The position numbers and the translations under genes are program-made. From the NCBI GenBank assembly GCA_009829735.1, contig CM020618.1:8895119-8959118 (forward strand): a DNA stretch of 64,000 nucleotides, given 5' to 3'. The notes under the pieces were generated by a model. The model saw only the letters and a list, made by a program, of their open reading frames with translations, did not search any database and was not told where the DNA came from. This document shows, piece after piece, positions 19,850 through 30,213 of the stretch. Source of the stretch: Pyropia yezoensis (taxonomy: Eukaryota; Rhodophyta; Bangiophyceae; Bangiales; Bangiaceae). The number at the start of each line of letters is the position of its first letter. Positions within the stretch are counted from its first letter, which is position 1.

Positions 19850-22800
19850 GTGAAACATGCTCCTTTGGTTCCGGAAAACAAATCGTCACCCTTTGAAGGC
19901 CCGCGTCTCGGGCTACTGCTTTCTACTGCTTCTGTCAATGGCCATGTTGTTAAGGTGCTGTTCGACGACGGGTCTCCCATCAACGTCGTCTCCAGGCGCC
20001 TCATGAAAACCCTGAATGTCAAGACCACTGAAACGGACTTCGCGGCAAACATGCCCGATGGACGTTCCCATGTACTCGCTGAAATCATTGAACCCTTATA
20101 GATTCACATCGGCCTTTACCAAGAACGACTACGGTTCGCCGTATGCGACCTCAGTGCGTACGACGTTATCCTCGGTAAGAAATGGCGCGATGACAAGGGC
20201 GCCAAGATCAACAACAAGAAGAACAAGATATTCTTTAAGTTCAACCACAAGAATATTTCTATCACCGCCTCCCTCAAGAAACCGGAGGGCCTCACTAGCC
20301 GGCAACGACTCGCACGTGACCTCATCCAAAGGACCCCTGTATTCGCCATCTACCTGCACTCTGAAGACCCCTCAAGCAGCTTTGACATAAACTCCATCAT
20401 TATGGGAGAAGCTGAAGACAAAAATGAAGTCCAACAGATTCTCAAGGAGTACGCTGACGTCTTCCCGGCTGAGCTCCCGGACGGACTCCCTCCCGAGCGT
20501 AGTCACAAGTTTAGCATCAAGCTGACCGACGACGCTGAACCACGTCGCAGCGGTATTTACCGCCTCTCCGAGTGGGAACTCGATGAACTCAAGACGCAAC
20601 TTGCGACCCTGATTCGGAAGGGATTCATCCAGCCAAGTGCCTCACCGTGGGGCTCCTCCGTTCTTTTTGCGGCGAAGAAGGACGGCGGCTGGCGGATGTG
20701 CATCGACTACCGAGCATTGAACAAGGCCACCATCAAGAATACATATCCTCTACCACGTATCGATGACATCTTTGATCAACTACGAAAGGCCAAGTATTTC
20801 ACGAAGATTGACCTCCGCTCTGGCTACAACCAGATCCGGCTGGACCCTGACACCATCCCGTTGACGGCGTTCCGGACCAAGTATGGATTCTACGAGTTTA
20901 CTGTGCTACGCTTCGGACTGACGAACGCCCCCGCAGTCTTCATGAACTTGATGAACGATGTGTTCAGACCCTACCTGTACGACTTCATCTGCGTCTACTT
21001 AGACGACATTTTGGTCTACATCGAAACCTACGAGGATCATCTCAAGCACCTGAGAAAAACCCTGGCCAAGCTACGAGACCACAAGCTTTACGCCAAGGCA
21101 AGTAAGTGCCAATTCGCTCGAACCACTGTCGATTACCTCGGCCACGTCATATCTGACGCAGGCTTTTCCATGGAGGACCAGAAGGTCCAAGCCATTTGGA
21201 CGTGGGCAACCCCGAAGAGCAAGAAGGACGTGCAGTCCTTCCTCGGTATGGTCAACTTCTATCGCCGATTTATCAAGGGAATGGCCGCAGTTGCTACCCC
21301 TCTTACGAGGTTGACGGGGAAGGTCGACTTTGAGTGGACGCCAGACGCCCAAAAAGCCTTCGAGCAGCTGCAGACTCTGACAACAAGTGCACCGGTACTA
21401 AGGCCGTTTGACAAACGATATCCCATCTACGTGTCTACTGATGCCAGCGGGTATGCTATTGGCGCAGTCCTCGAACAAGACGACGGAAAGGGACGGCGTC
21501 CAGTGGCATTCTTCTCCCTGACCTTGAATATCCACGAACAACGCTACAGCATCCGCGAACGTGAGCTGCTCGCAGTGGTCCAAGCCATCCGGCACTGGCG
21601 CTGCTACCTCCACGGAAGACCCTTTGAGGTCCATACCGACCACGAGTCCCTGAGATACCTGCGAACCCAAGAAAGGCTGAACGACCGCCAAGTCAAGTGG
21701 CTTGAACTTCTGGACCAATTCCAGTTCAAGATTGTCCCGATCAAAGGCATCTCCAACGCCGTAGCTGATGCCCTTTCCAGGCAACCCCAAGATGCCCCTG
21801 ACAAGCACGAACCCAACCAAGATCTCCTTAGTCGAGTGCTGACCAAGACCATTGACGAAACCCTCAAGAAAACTGAAATCAACAACCTCATGACCATCAA
21901 CCAAAGTGATCAAGACCTTGCCACCCTAGAACAAGAGTACAAAGCGGACCCCGAATTTGCCGACCTAGCCAAGGACCCGGTATCTCCCTACCGGTTTCAC
22001 ATGAGGTTGTTGAAACGAGGTGACCGTACGTGCATCCCCGCTGGTACTCTACGCCAAAGACTCCTCCACAACTACCACGACGTCCCGTGCCAAGGGCACA
22101 TGGGAGTGAAGAAAACCACCAAGGCCGTTGCTTCCAATTACTACTGGAAGTCTATGCGGCAGGACATCCAAAGATACGTACAATCATGTGATTCGTGCCA
22201 GCGGAACAAGGCTAGCACTCATTCACCTCTGGGTCATCTCAAACCACTCGAACCCCCAAGCCAAAGATGGGCAAGTGTCTCCATGGACTTTATCACCCCA
22301 CTGCCACTGACACCACGAGGCCACAACGGCATTTATGTCGTTGTTGACCGACTCACCAAGATGATTCGCCTGGCACCAATGAAGCCGGAATGTACAGCGC
22401 CGGTCACAGCTCAGCTTTACCACGATCACGTCTATCGCAACCACGGCCTACCTCAAGAAGTCGTCTGTGACCGCGACCCCATCTTTTTCTCCAACTTCTG
22501 GCGGTCACTGACAAAGATCCTCAAGGTCAAGATCAAAGCCTCATCGGCCTACCACCCGCAGACGGACGTCCAAACTGAGATTATGAACAAGAAAATTGAA
22601 GAAATCCTCAGAAACTTCGTCAACCATCATCAAGGCGACTGGGATCTTTTCCTCGTTGCCGCGGAAGTTGCGTACAACCGGTCACCTAATGCCGTAACCA
22701 CGTACTCTCCATTTTTCTTGAACTACGGGTTTGAACCAAGGACCGTGCCTATGGACATCCTCGACAGCAGGGACTCAAATCTTCCTGCTGTGTCGGATTG

Positions 22801-23314
22801 GCTATCCAGCTTTCACGATGCTCAAAAGACGGCTATCGCCGCCATCAAGAGCGCCAATGAGACGCGCTCGGCGTACGCAAACCGTCATCGCCGACCATGC
22901 ACAATCGCTGTGGGCGACCACGTACTCCTCAGCACCAAGAACCTCTTGCCCGACGCTTTTCAAGGCGCTCGTAAGCTGATGCCCAAATACTCCGGACCCT
23001 ACAAAGTCACGGAGAGCATCAATGACGTCACGTTCCGTCTCGATCTTCCTCAAGCTGTCCTCGATCGCAAAGTTCACAACGCCTTCCATGCCAGCCTCCT
23101 GAAGCCGTACCGCGCTGATCCGTATGGTCGACTTCCTCCCGTTCCACCCCCGGTTGCATTTCCGGATGGCTCGGTCGAGTATGAAGTGGACTCCATTGTA
23201 CGGTCACGAAAGCGCCGTGGACGACTGCAGTACCTCGTCAAATGGAAAGGCTGCGACATCAGCGAGAACTCTTGGCTGACAAAGCAAGACCTTGTGAACG
23301 CCCCTGAAGTTTAA
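19850..23314 (+). CDS. Element C pol: protease, RT, RNase H, integrase, chromodomain
   Basis: A -1 frame continuation of gag with one TAG at 20099-20101 (probable CAG change). The protease loop reads VLFDDGSPINVVS, DDG instead of the usual D(S/T)G. Counting from 20402: RT about 40-250 with CIDYRALNKATIKN and VYLDDILVY; RNase H about 340-460 (VSTDASGYAIGAVL); integrase HHCC about 555-600 (HMGVKKTTKAVA ... CDSCQRNK); catalytic residues in VSMDFITPLP, VVCDRDPIFFSNF and QTDVQTEIMNKK; chromodomain 925-970 (RLQYLVKWKGCDISENSWL). From 20402 to the stop it is uninterrupted (970 codons), so it is the only near-intact enzyme set in the window. The start near 19850 is not a true start; expression is expected by frameshift from gag. 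Confidence 0.93.
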
Positions 23315-23339
23315 GACGCGTTTCTTCGACGCGCGTCCT

Positions 23340-23352
23340 AAGGGGGGGGAGG
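23340..23352 (+). other. Polypurine tract of element C
   Basis: aagggggggagg directly abuts the right LTR, as expected for plus-strand priming. Confidence 0.8.
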
Positions 23353-24273
23353 TGTAAGGATTTGCCCCTTAAATCGCCACCCGGAACCCAGTTGACATGG
23401 ACTGGGACCTCTCCTTACATGTCCGGCCCCGATAACTCCCCCCAAGACACATCAATTCCCCACTACCCTGGGCGACACCACGCTGTATCCCTGACATTTT
23501 GCGGACGTCGGCCGACCGCACGAAAGCCGCCGTCAACGCACTGTCGGAACCCTGTCATGGACGTCGAAACTCGACAGCGAGGAGTGAGTGACATCGTCCA
23601 CCAACCACGGGCGGACATCCCCGTCTGTGCTGCCTGAATTTTATTCCCTGCGCTGCTTGAAAGCTGGCATCAAGGACCAGTCACATGATTCACCGACACT
23701 GAGGACACCGCACATCCTCGCTGGCGGCTGAGTGCGATATGACTGGCTCGCCGGCTTTTGGATTGATTGAATTTGGCCTTGCTGGCCCTTACAGCCAGTC
23801 GGACCTTCTGGCCGATCGGCGTGTGGAGCCGGCTGGTGGGGCGCGCTGGGCGCCATCAACGGGACCCCGGTCGTTTCGGGCAAACTGGGGCTGCACTCCT
23901 TTAGTGCGCACGCCCGCCCATGCTTTGTTCTGAGAGACATGCTTTGTTTTTGGACCGTTCTGTGCCTACCGGCGGTGCGATGGGGAAACGCATGCTTTGG
24001 GGCACCTCGGGTGCCCCGACGCGAGTATATAGTGCGTGGGTGTCGGCGCCACCGGAAGAGACGAGAGGGGCAACCACAGACACAGACCAAAGACACTGTT
24101 TACCTTTTGTACCCTCGATCCCCACCGACGTCGCGCCCATCTTCTTCCCCAGATCCACCCCCGTCGAGACCACCGTCCTCTTCCCCGTGCCCCGCCGCCC
24201 CATTGGCTCGCAGGGCCCGCTGACACCCCCACGAGTACGTTGAGGGCTCCCCGGTTTTAGGTGGGTCCTCACA
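23353..24273 (+). repeat. 3' LTR of element C (full length, 921 bp)
   Basis: Starts TGTAAGG and ends CCTCACA. The part after 24066, missing from the left LTR, aligns with the diverged solo LTR at 34098-34944 up to the same CTCACA end. Contains the hairpin (23999-24017) and TATATA (24026-24031). Confidence 0.88.
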
Positions 24274-25860
24274 ATCCCCGCTCGGTGTATCGAGTCGCGA
24301 CAGCGCGTCCCCCAGAAGATGGGTGGACCCGGCCTTATATATGGTCCGGAAATCGTGCTCGGCCATCTTCAGCCTCCACCGAGCTAGCCGACCGTGGCTG
24401 TCGGAATCCTTGTCACCAAGGTTGAGAAGCCATCGTCAAGGTTCGTGGTCGGACCTTACGATGAACCTGGAACCTTCCAGGTATGGCCGGAGCAGTTGCA
24501 CTGCCCATATGACTCCGAGGCACTCGCGCTCGGTGGCACTATAGTTGCGTTCAGCCGGGTTGAGTGTCCGCCTGAAGTACCCTACCGGATGTAGGTCCGG
24601 GATAGCATTATCGGTACCGATGATGGTCTCTCCCTGTAACAGGGTGCATCCCACTTGGGTATCGCAGGCATCGACGTCGATGACGAAGGTCCCGCGTCTA
24701 TGCGGCAACGCAAGCACGGGTGGGGCTAGCAGAGCCTGCTTGAGCAGCTCGAATGCCTCCCCCTCGCTGGGCGAGGGAGGTTGAAGTACCTTTGGCAAGG
24801 CGCTGCTCGTCAGAACCGTTAACGGTTTGGCTATACGAGCGAAGTCCTTGACGAACCGTCGGTATACGTTGCACATCCCCAGGAAGCTTTTCAGCTGTGT
24901 CTGGGTGGTCGGGTACCGCGCATCCCGGAGTGCCCAAGTATTAGCTTCGAGCACTCCCAGTTTACCTGGTGTGATCTGGTGACCGAGATACTCGACGGTC
25001 TGCTGGAAGAAGGCGCACTTCTTGAGGCGCAGGGTTACCCCGGCGTTCCGCAAGAGGGTGAGTACCTCATCGACATGTTGCACATGGTCATCCATGTTAC
25101 GCGAGAAGACGATGACGTCGTCCAAGTACACCAGGCAGTTACGCCACTTGACTCCAGACAGTATAATGTCGATGGCCCGCTAGAATGTGGCGGGGGTGTT
25201 GGACAATCCGAAGGGCATCCTTAGGAACTCGTACACGCCACTGTGACGGACGAACGCCATCTTGGGGATATCCTCCTCCGCAACGGGAATGTGCCAGTAC
25301 CCGGCATTGCAGTCGATAGTGGTAAACGCTGTGGCTTCCCCAAGGGAATCGATGCACTCGTCCATCCTTGCTAAAGGGTATGAGTCTTTCTTGGTAACCA
25401 AGTTGAGGCGTCGATGATCGATGCAAAACCGAGGGGTTTGATCCTTCTTCGGTACGATAACGACTGGGGCGCCCCACTCCGACATCGAAGGTCGGATCAC
25501 CTTAGCTTCGCTCATCCTCTTCACTTCTCCATCAACGATCTCTCGTTGCATAGGTCCCGCGCGATGCGGTTGCGACCGCGCTGGTCGAGCACCTGGTACC
25601 AGGTGTATACGGTGTTGGGTTGCCCCAATGGTACCCAGCGCCCCGCCGGTCCACATGATGTCATGCGTTCTAAGCATCCGTCGTACCCCTTCAGCTACCG
25701 AAGGGGGAAGGTGGTCGAGGTCAGCCTCGGCCCGTGTTTTCAAGGCTTCTTGGTCCTTTGGCGGCAGGTCCGCCGGAGCTGTTGATGGGTTAGGCTTCCC
25801 GTCATCGGGTTGGTGCAGCTCGGTGGTCTCGGCGACCGCCAGTACCTCAAGTGGTTCCAC
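24274..25860 (-). pseudogene. Element B pol: RT and RNase H
   Basis: The minus strand encodes RT (RFCIDHRRLNLVTKKDSYP, TTIDCNAGYWHIPVAEED, FLRMPFGLSNTPATF, NCLVYLDDVIVFSR), thumb and connection (FLGMCNVYRRFVKDFAR), and RNase H (VIDVDACDTQVGCTLL, ERNYSATERECLGVIW, GDALSRL). In-frame stops are TAG 25180-25182, where the family has Gln after PATF, and TGA 24436-24438. Homology stops exactly at the right end of element C, just after RNase H. Strongly related to element A pol but clearly a different family. Confidence 0.88.
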
Positions 25861-25953
25861 TTGACCTTCCTCGTCAGGGGTAAGGATGTCTTCTTCGTAG
25901 AGCTCGGCAATCCCGAGGATAGTTCCTTTCGGAAGGGAGACTGCCTGACGTCA

Positions 25954-26601
25954 TTAGTTCGCCATCACGAGCAGTGATGACCCCCCCGCTGGGAGGTCTA
26001 CGATACCGTTGGCCATGGTCAACCCATGGCGCTTGTAGGCTCGTAGGTTGGACTGGACTCTCCAGATGCCTGCGAGGTCACAGTTAACCGGGAGGACTGT
26101 CTCCGATAGCGGCTCAAAGCGAGTCCGCTTGGCCAGCCGGAGTGTATTCGGTTCTACGTTGGCGTATACCGCAGCCACTTTAACGTGGCTCCCTTGTAGC
26201 GTCAGGTCCCTGACGATAGCTGTCTGTCCTCTCTTAGTCCCGTCGGCCTCTTGCAGCTCGACGGTCCTCCGGCCCGGCCGGATTGCATCAACGTGAACGT
26301 TGATGAAGGTGCACCCCTTTATGCAGGGCGCAGATAGAGTCTCACACACCAGGCAGTCAACTTCCGTAGTGAGCTCCCCGATGGTGACCTGCAGCGACAT
26401 CGCTGCGGTCGTACGAATGAGACGAACATTCGCATCCTTGATCGTGGGTCCCCGAGCAACTCTGACTCGCGAGAGCCACTTGTCCGGGAGGGTATCCTTC
26501 CGGATCAGGTTAGGTCCAGCCCCTGTATCCAGTACAGGGTAATACGATCGGGTCGACTGGGGGTCAACCCCCAGTTTGGCTGATACCTTGAATTTTTGCA
26601 A
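25954..26601 (-). CDS. Element B protease region
   Basis: 215 open codons with the retropepsin loop YYPVLDTGAGPNLIRK and a downstream hydrophobic segment. The C-terminal extension (ANVEPNTLRLAKRTRFEPLSE) resembles the linker between protease and RT in element A. It ends before the RT frame, so pol is read through at least one more frame change. Retropepsins cleave the gag-pol polyprotein. Confidence 0.75.
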   Translation of the reverse strand: MQKFKVSAKLGVDPQSTRSYYPVLDTGAGPNLIRKDTLPDKWLSRVRVARGPTIKDANVRLIRTTAAMSLQVTIGELTTEVDCLVCETLSAPCIKGCTFINVHVDAIRPGRRTVELQEADGTKRGQTAIVRDLTLQGSHVKVAAVYANVEPNTLRLAKRTRFEPLSETVLPVNCDLAGIWRVQSNLRAYKRHGLTMANGIVDLPAGGSSLLVMAN

Positions 26602-26842
26602 GGTGAACAGTACGTGGCCTACACCGTTATCCGGTGCAGCTCGGGTATCCTAAACAGGGCCCTTGTCTGGTTCTATGTGACGGGGCTTCCCGTCCTCTCC
26701 TCCCAACCTTGGTGGTTAGTCATCAATCCCCTGACGCCGTGTCGTCGCGGCCGGAAGGTGAACCCGGGGGTTGATGCGGCGTCGGCTCAACCGCGCTCTC
26801 CGTGGGGCTTTCCCCGCGGCAGTCCGGGGTGGCTTGCTAGGG

Positions 26843-29048
26843 TTACCCCAGCGACCCCGTGTCGTCCTTCCTCTTACTCGTTTCCCGTGCTCGGCCGGGT
26901 ACCATCTTCCGGGACATCCGGGAGAGGAGGTGCCTCCTCGACTGCCAGTACTCCTCCTGGAGCTTGCTGCCTACCCGGTGCCGGGCCTTTGGCGGAATAC
27001 CCACCAATGGATGCCTTGCGTTGCGCCGCTGCCCGTCGAGACTCCTCCAGGATGAGCGGGTATGAGGACACCCAGTGTTGTAGGTCTCCGCAAAACATAC
27101 ATCCGGATGTGCCGGCCGTCCCGGGCGTCCGCGTCGGTTTGCCTCCGTAGGTCCGGTTGCCTGTCTCGGGCGCCCGAGTGCCTGCCCCTTGGTAGGCCTT
27201 GGGTCCCGGTGCCAACCGGAACATGGACTCCCCCAGCTGGTTGGTTCTACCAGCGATGTGCGGAGGTGCCTCCGTACGCACTGCCCATGTCGGCAGGGGT
27301 TGGGGGGGTGGGGGTTACCCGTAACCGGGGCATACCCCGTAGTGCGTACATACGGGACGCGCCGACCCGCTCCCTCGTTGACCTGGAACTGGGTCCCGGC
27401 CGGGGCGATGTACGCTACCGTACCATGCTCATCAATCACCGGCGTCGCCGGTAGCAACAGGTGGCCCTGTTGGTCGACTAGAGGTTCATCCTCACCCGTA
27501 GGGGTATGTTCGGTCGCCACCAGTACTGGTGCGGCCTTACGCTCCACCCTCTTTTGCCTCGGTACCGGGGTAAGACTAGGCTTGCCTCCCTCACCCTTGG
27601 GCTTCGGGGCCAAGGCGCATTTTGGGTGTAGCACCCAGTAGGCGTCCCCCAGGGACTTGCACATATGCATCAGTCGACTGAAGTTCGTCCGAGCCGTATT
27701 GGCTCCCCGTGCGGATATCCGCACGTAGTTGGGTACTCCTGCTAACAGGATGGCCCGTAGTTCCCCTTCGCCGAGGAGCTTCCCCAGGTCGTAGTCGAGC
27801 TCTTGGATCCGGCGTCCAAACATCTCCTCATCCTCCCAGGACTGGGCGGTGGCGGGGCGAAGGGCCCGATAGTGGTCTTCGCACTTGTCCTCACTGAGGT
27901 AGCTACGAAGCAGCTCCTTCAGTATACCACGGTAATCCATGGGGGTGGCTGCGACCCTCATTCCCGGCATCGGGGATGCCTGGCGGAGGATGCCTCGGAC
28001 CTGTTCATCGACAAAGAACGGGAGAATCTCCAGTGCCAGCCCCTCGTTGAGGAGTGCCTTGTCCGCGGCTGCCTTGAAGCTAGTCAAGAAGCCAATGACT
28101 GCCAACGGGCGTCCGTTAGGGCCCCCGAACATAGGGACTCCCTTCATAAGGGTCTGCATTGAGCGGATCGCTCGGTGCGAGGTAGTACGCATCGATTCCG
28201 ATACGGTAGTGGATCGGTCCTCCAAACGATAACGTCCAGGAGTCAGTACCGACCTGAAGACTTCGTTGACAATCTCCGTGTCCGCGTCCTGGATATCCAG
28301 TCGCTTGGCCAGTTGATGAGTACACTCATCGGACTCCATCCGCTTAAGTAAGCTCGCAGTAACCTGCGCTGTCATCGCTTGCACCAGTGACGCTGGAACT
28401 TCCGGCGTCGGCGCCTCGGGTACCCGAGTTGCCTGGCTCCCTTCGACGATGGGATACTGCGAGACGGTACCGCCTCCCCCCATCGCCGACTCTGTTCCGG
28501 CGTAAGTAACCGCCGGATCATGTCCGCGGAGCCCGCTCTGGGCGCTCCGAGCGTAGCGCTCCATATGGCTACTTTCCAACTCAGCCGACGAGTCGGATCC
28601 ATATCCCGCCGTATCCGGGGGTTGTCCAGGAGTAGCAACACCGGGGTTGACCCTGGTGGACTCCGAAAGTAGTCCGGCCGGTTCGAACCGTACCGGTGTG
28701 GGAGGAACACGACGGGGTACCGTCGAATGGCGTGCTGACATCAGCACAGCCATTGCGTCCTCCGTACGCTCTTGACGGGCGTCGAGCCCGGTGAACCGGG
28801 CCTCGATGCGAGCCAATGATGCCATCAGGGAGTCCCCTGGTGAAGGTGGCGGGGGCGGCAGAGGACAGTAGCGGCGGTCCGCCGCCCCCGGCCGTCCGTG
28901 CCGTACCAAACGTCGATCCGGCACCGGAGAGCATCGGCGTCTCAATGTTGTCGATCGGGTTACCGATCACGGTTCCCGGGTTCAGCTCCGGGGTCGGCGT
29001 CGACGCCGATCCGTCATCTTGAACGTTCCCCGTCTCTTGGGTAGACAT
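26843..29048 (-). pseudogene. Element B gag
   Basis: Starts at ATG on the minus strand at 29048 (MSTQETGNVQDDG). The frame shifts near 28860-28880 in a C/G run into a long frame with a coiled-coil-like start (SLARIEARFTGLDARQERTE) and a helical capsid-like middle (28.3-27.6 kb: GFLTSFKAAADKALLNEG, YRGILKELLRSYLSEDK). It shifts again near 27300, in a G-rich run, into a frame with an incomplete zinc knuckle (CMFCGDLQHWVSSYP, last Cys missing). No intact product is possible from this copy as written. Confidence 0.78.
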
Positions 29049-29255
29049 AGTCACAATCAGTCAACCGACGTAACAATCACCACGAATAAGAGAGCGAGGG
29101 GGTAGTTTGGGGGAGGGTAACAGTCGATCGAAGTCAGACGCAACCACTCAACACAATCAAGCAGATCGCAGCACCTCGAGTACAAGAAACGTACTGGATC
29201 TCTATCCGTGTGCCAGGGCCGAAGACGTCGTCAGCACAAGGGTGACGGAAACCCG

Positions 29256-29273
29256 TCCCCTGCTGCTCCACCA
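29256..29273 (-). other. Primer-binding site of element B
   Basis: One base after the 5' LTR the minus strand reads tggtggagcagcagggga, complementary to a tRNA 3' end including CCA. The same sequence stands next to the 5' LTR of element A. Confidence 0.75.
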
Positions 29274-29274
29274 A

Positions 29275-29637
29275 TGTAGCACAATAGGTATCCGCTGCAC
29301 GTCCACTCTCAGGGAACACTCACCAAGGGGGATCGGCATCAAGGTCACCGGGAGGCCAAGGTTGCTGTCCTTGGAGCGCAAGCCACGGGACCAAGATGGG
29401 AGCCCAAATGGGAGGGGTTTGTTGTTCTATCATGGCCGGCGGTGGATTCGCCGCCGGCCCCTTCGTTATAAAACCTCGGAGACACTACTAACTACCCTCC
29501 ACCCCAAGATGCAAGTCCCTCTGGTCATACGTAACTTATAGATATCGTGACCAGTACGGACTCCCAAATTGAAGGTTAAGGGTTAGAAGAAGCCCCCCTA
29601 ATATTAGGGTCACAATACGGCCAACCATATTGCTACA
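29275..29637 (-). repeat. 5' LTR of element B
   Basis: 363 bp, paired with 13174-13536. It is followed at once by the second copy of GACTG and the interrupted protease region of element A. Confidence 0.92.
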
Positions 29638-30213
29638 GACTGTCACAGGAGCCACAGACTTTCCCTTACCAAGGATGGGGATGGTCTCCCCATTCATCAA
29701 CTTGACCCAATACTCAGGGCCACAAATCAAAGGCACTTGTGTAACAAAATTAGGGGTACCCAGAAGCAGGGGTACCGATATTTTCTCGACTACTCCATAG
29801 GTCACGTCGACCTCATGGGTTCCCAACCTAGTTGGTAGGGTCACGGCACCAACGATGGGAAGTACCCCGCCATTGATATCGATCAGATGGTCAGCTTTAG
29901 ACTTCCAGCGTAGGAGCTTCATCTTCTTTGGTAATAGCGACTTGCGTATCAAGGAGGTTCCTGACCCGGTATCAATTACGATACGGGCACAGCAGGCACG
30001 GCCGGGGGCAAGTTGCACCCGTGCAGCCACCTGGAAGTTCTCACCCGTCAGCACCGCGATGACCCGACGTGGGTTTACGTTCTTGGGGAGTCCTACCCGA
30101 GGTGGGCGGACTCCCTTAGGTCGCCGCAGTATCCGGCACGGTTGGTTCGTCCTCTTGACCCACTTGACCGAGGCTGCCGTTGTGAGCTTCGGACGGCCAG
30201 CTCCAGCGGTCAT
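29638..30213 (-). CDS. Element A protease region (5' piece, interrupted by element B)
   Basis: A minus-strand frame overlapping the end of gag by about 100 nt in another frame. It carries the retropepsin active-site loop RIVIDTGSGTSLIRKSLLP and a second hydrophobic block (ISVPLLLGTPNFVTQVPLI). It is cut at 29638 by element B and resumes at 13173, after which it leads to the RT linker. The catalytic Asp-Thr-Gly triad is intact, in contrast to element C. Confidence 0.8.

Larger units (their letters stand above)
17654..24273 (+). mobile_element. Element C: chromovirus (Ty3/Gypsy) inside element B
   Basis: Plus-oriented element with gag, protease, RT, RNase H, integrase and chromodomain. The right LTR is full length (23353-24273, TGTAAGG ... 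CCTCACA); that extent is confirmed by the solo LTR at 34098-34944. The left LTR matches it for 713 bp (about 10 differences) and then switches at 18366 to a segment coding for two C2H2 zinc fingers. The flanking 5-mers (gaatg and atccc) do not match, and about 1 kb of B integrase is missing, so insertion was followed by recombination or deletion. Only two in-frame TAG codons interrupt gag-pol, so C is the best-preserved element here. Confidence 0.88.
13174..29637 (-). mobile_element. Element B: Ty3/Gypsy LTR retrotransposon inserted in element A
   Basis: 363-bp LTRs (13174-13536 and 29275-29637) end in a perfect TGTAGCA/TGCTACA inverted repeat and are flanked by the duplication GACTG. Gag, protease and RT-RNase H lie on the minus strand right of element C, and the integrase C-terminus lies left of it. 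The integrase zinc domain and catalytic core are absent, replaced by element C. Like A, B has plus-strand accessory frames (14122-16513) between pol and the 3' LTR. I count 6 LTR differences in 363 bp. Frame breaks in gag and stops in RT make it inactive. Confidence 0.92.

Noticed and set aside
23362-24096. Open frames of about 90-150 codons duplicated at 17651-18397
   Set aside because: They are LTR sequence of element C in both places, with no sign of coding constraint.
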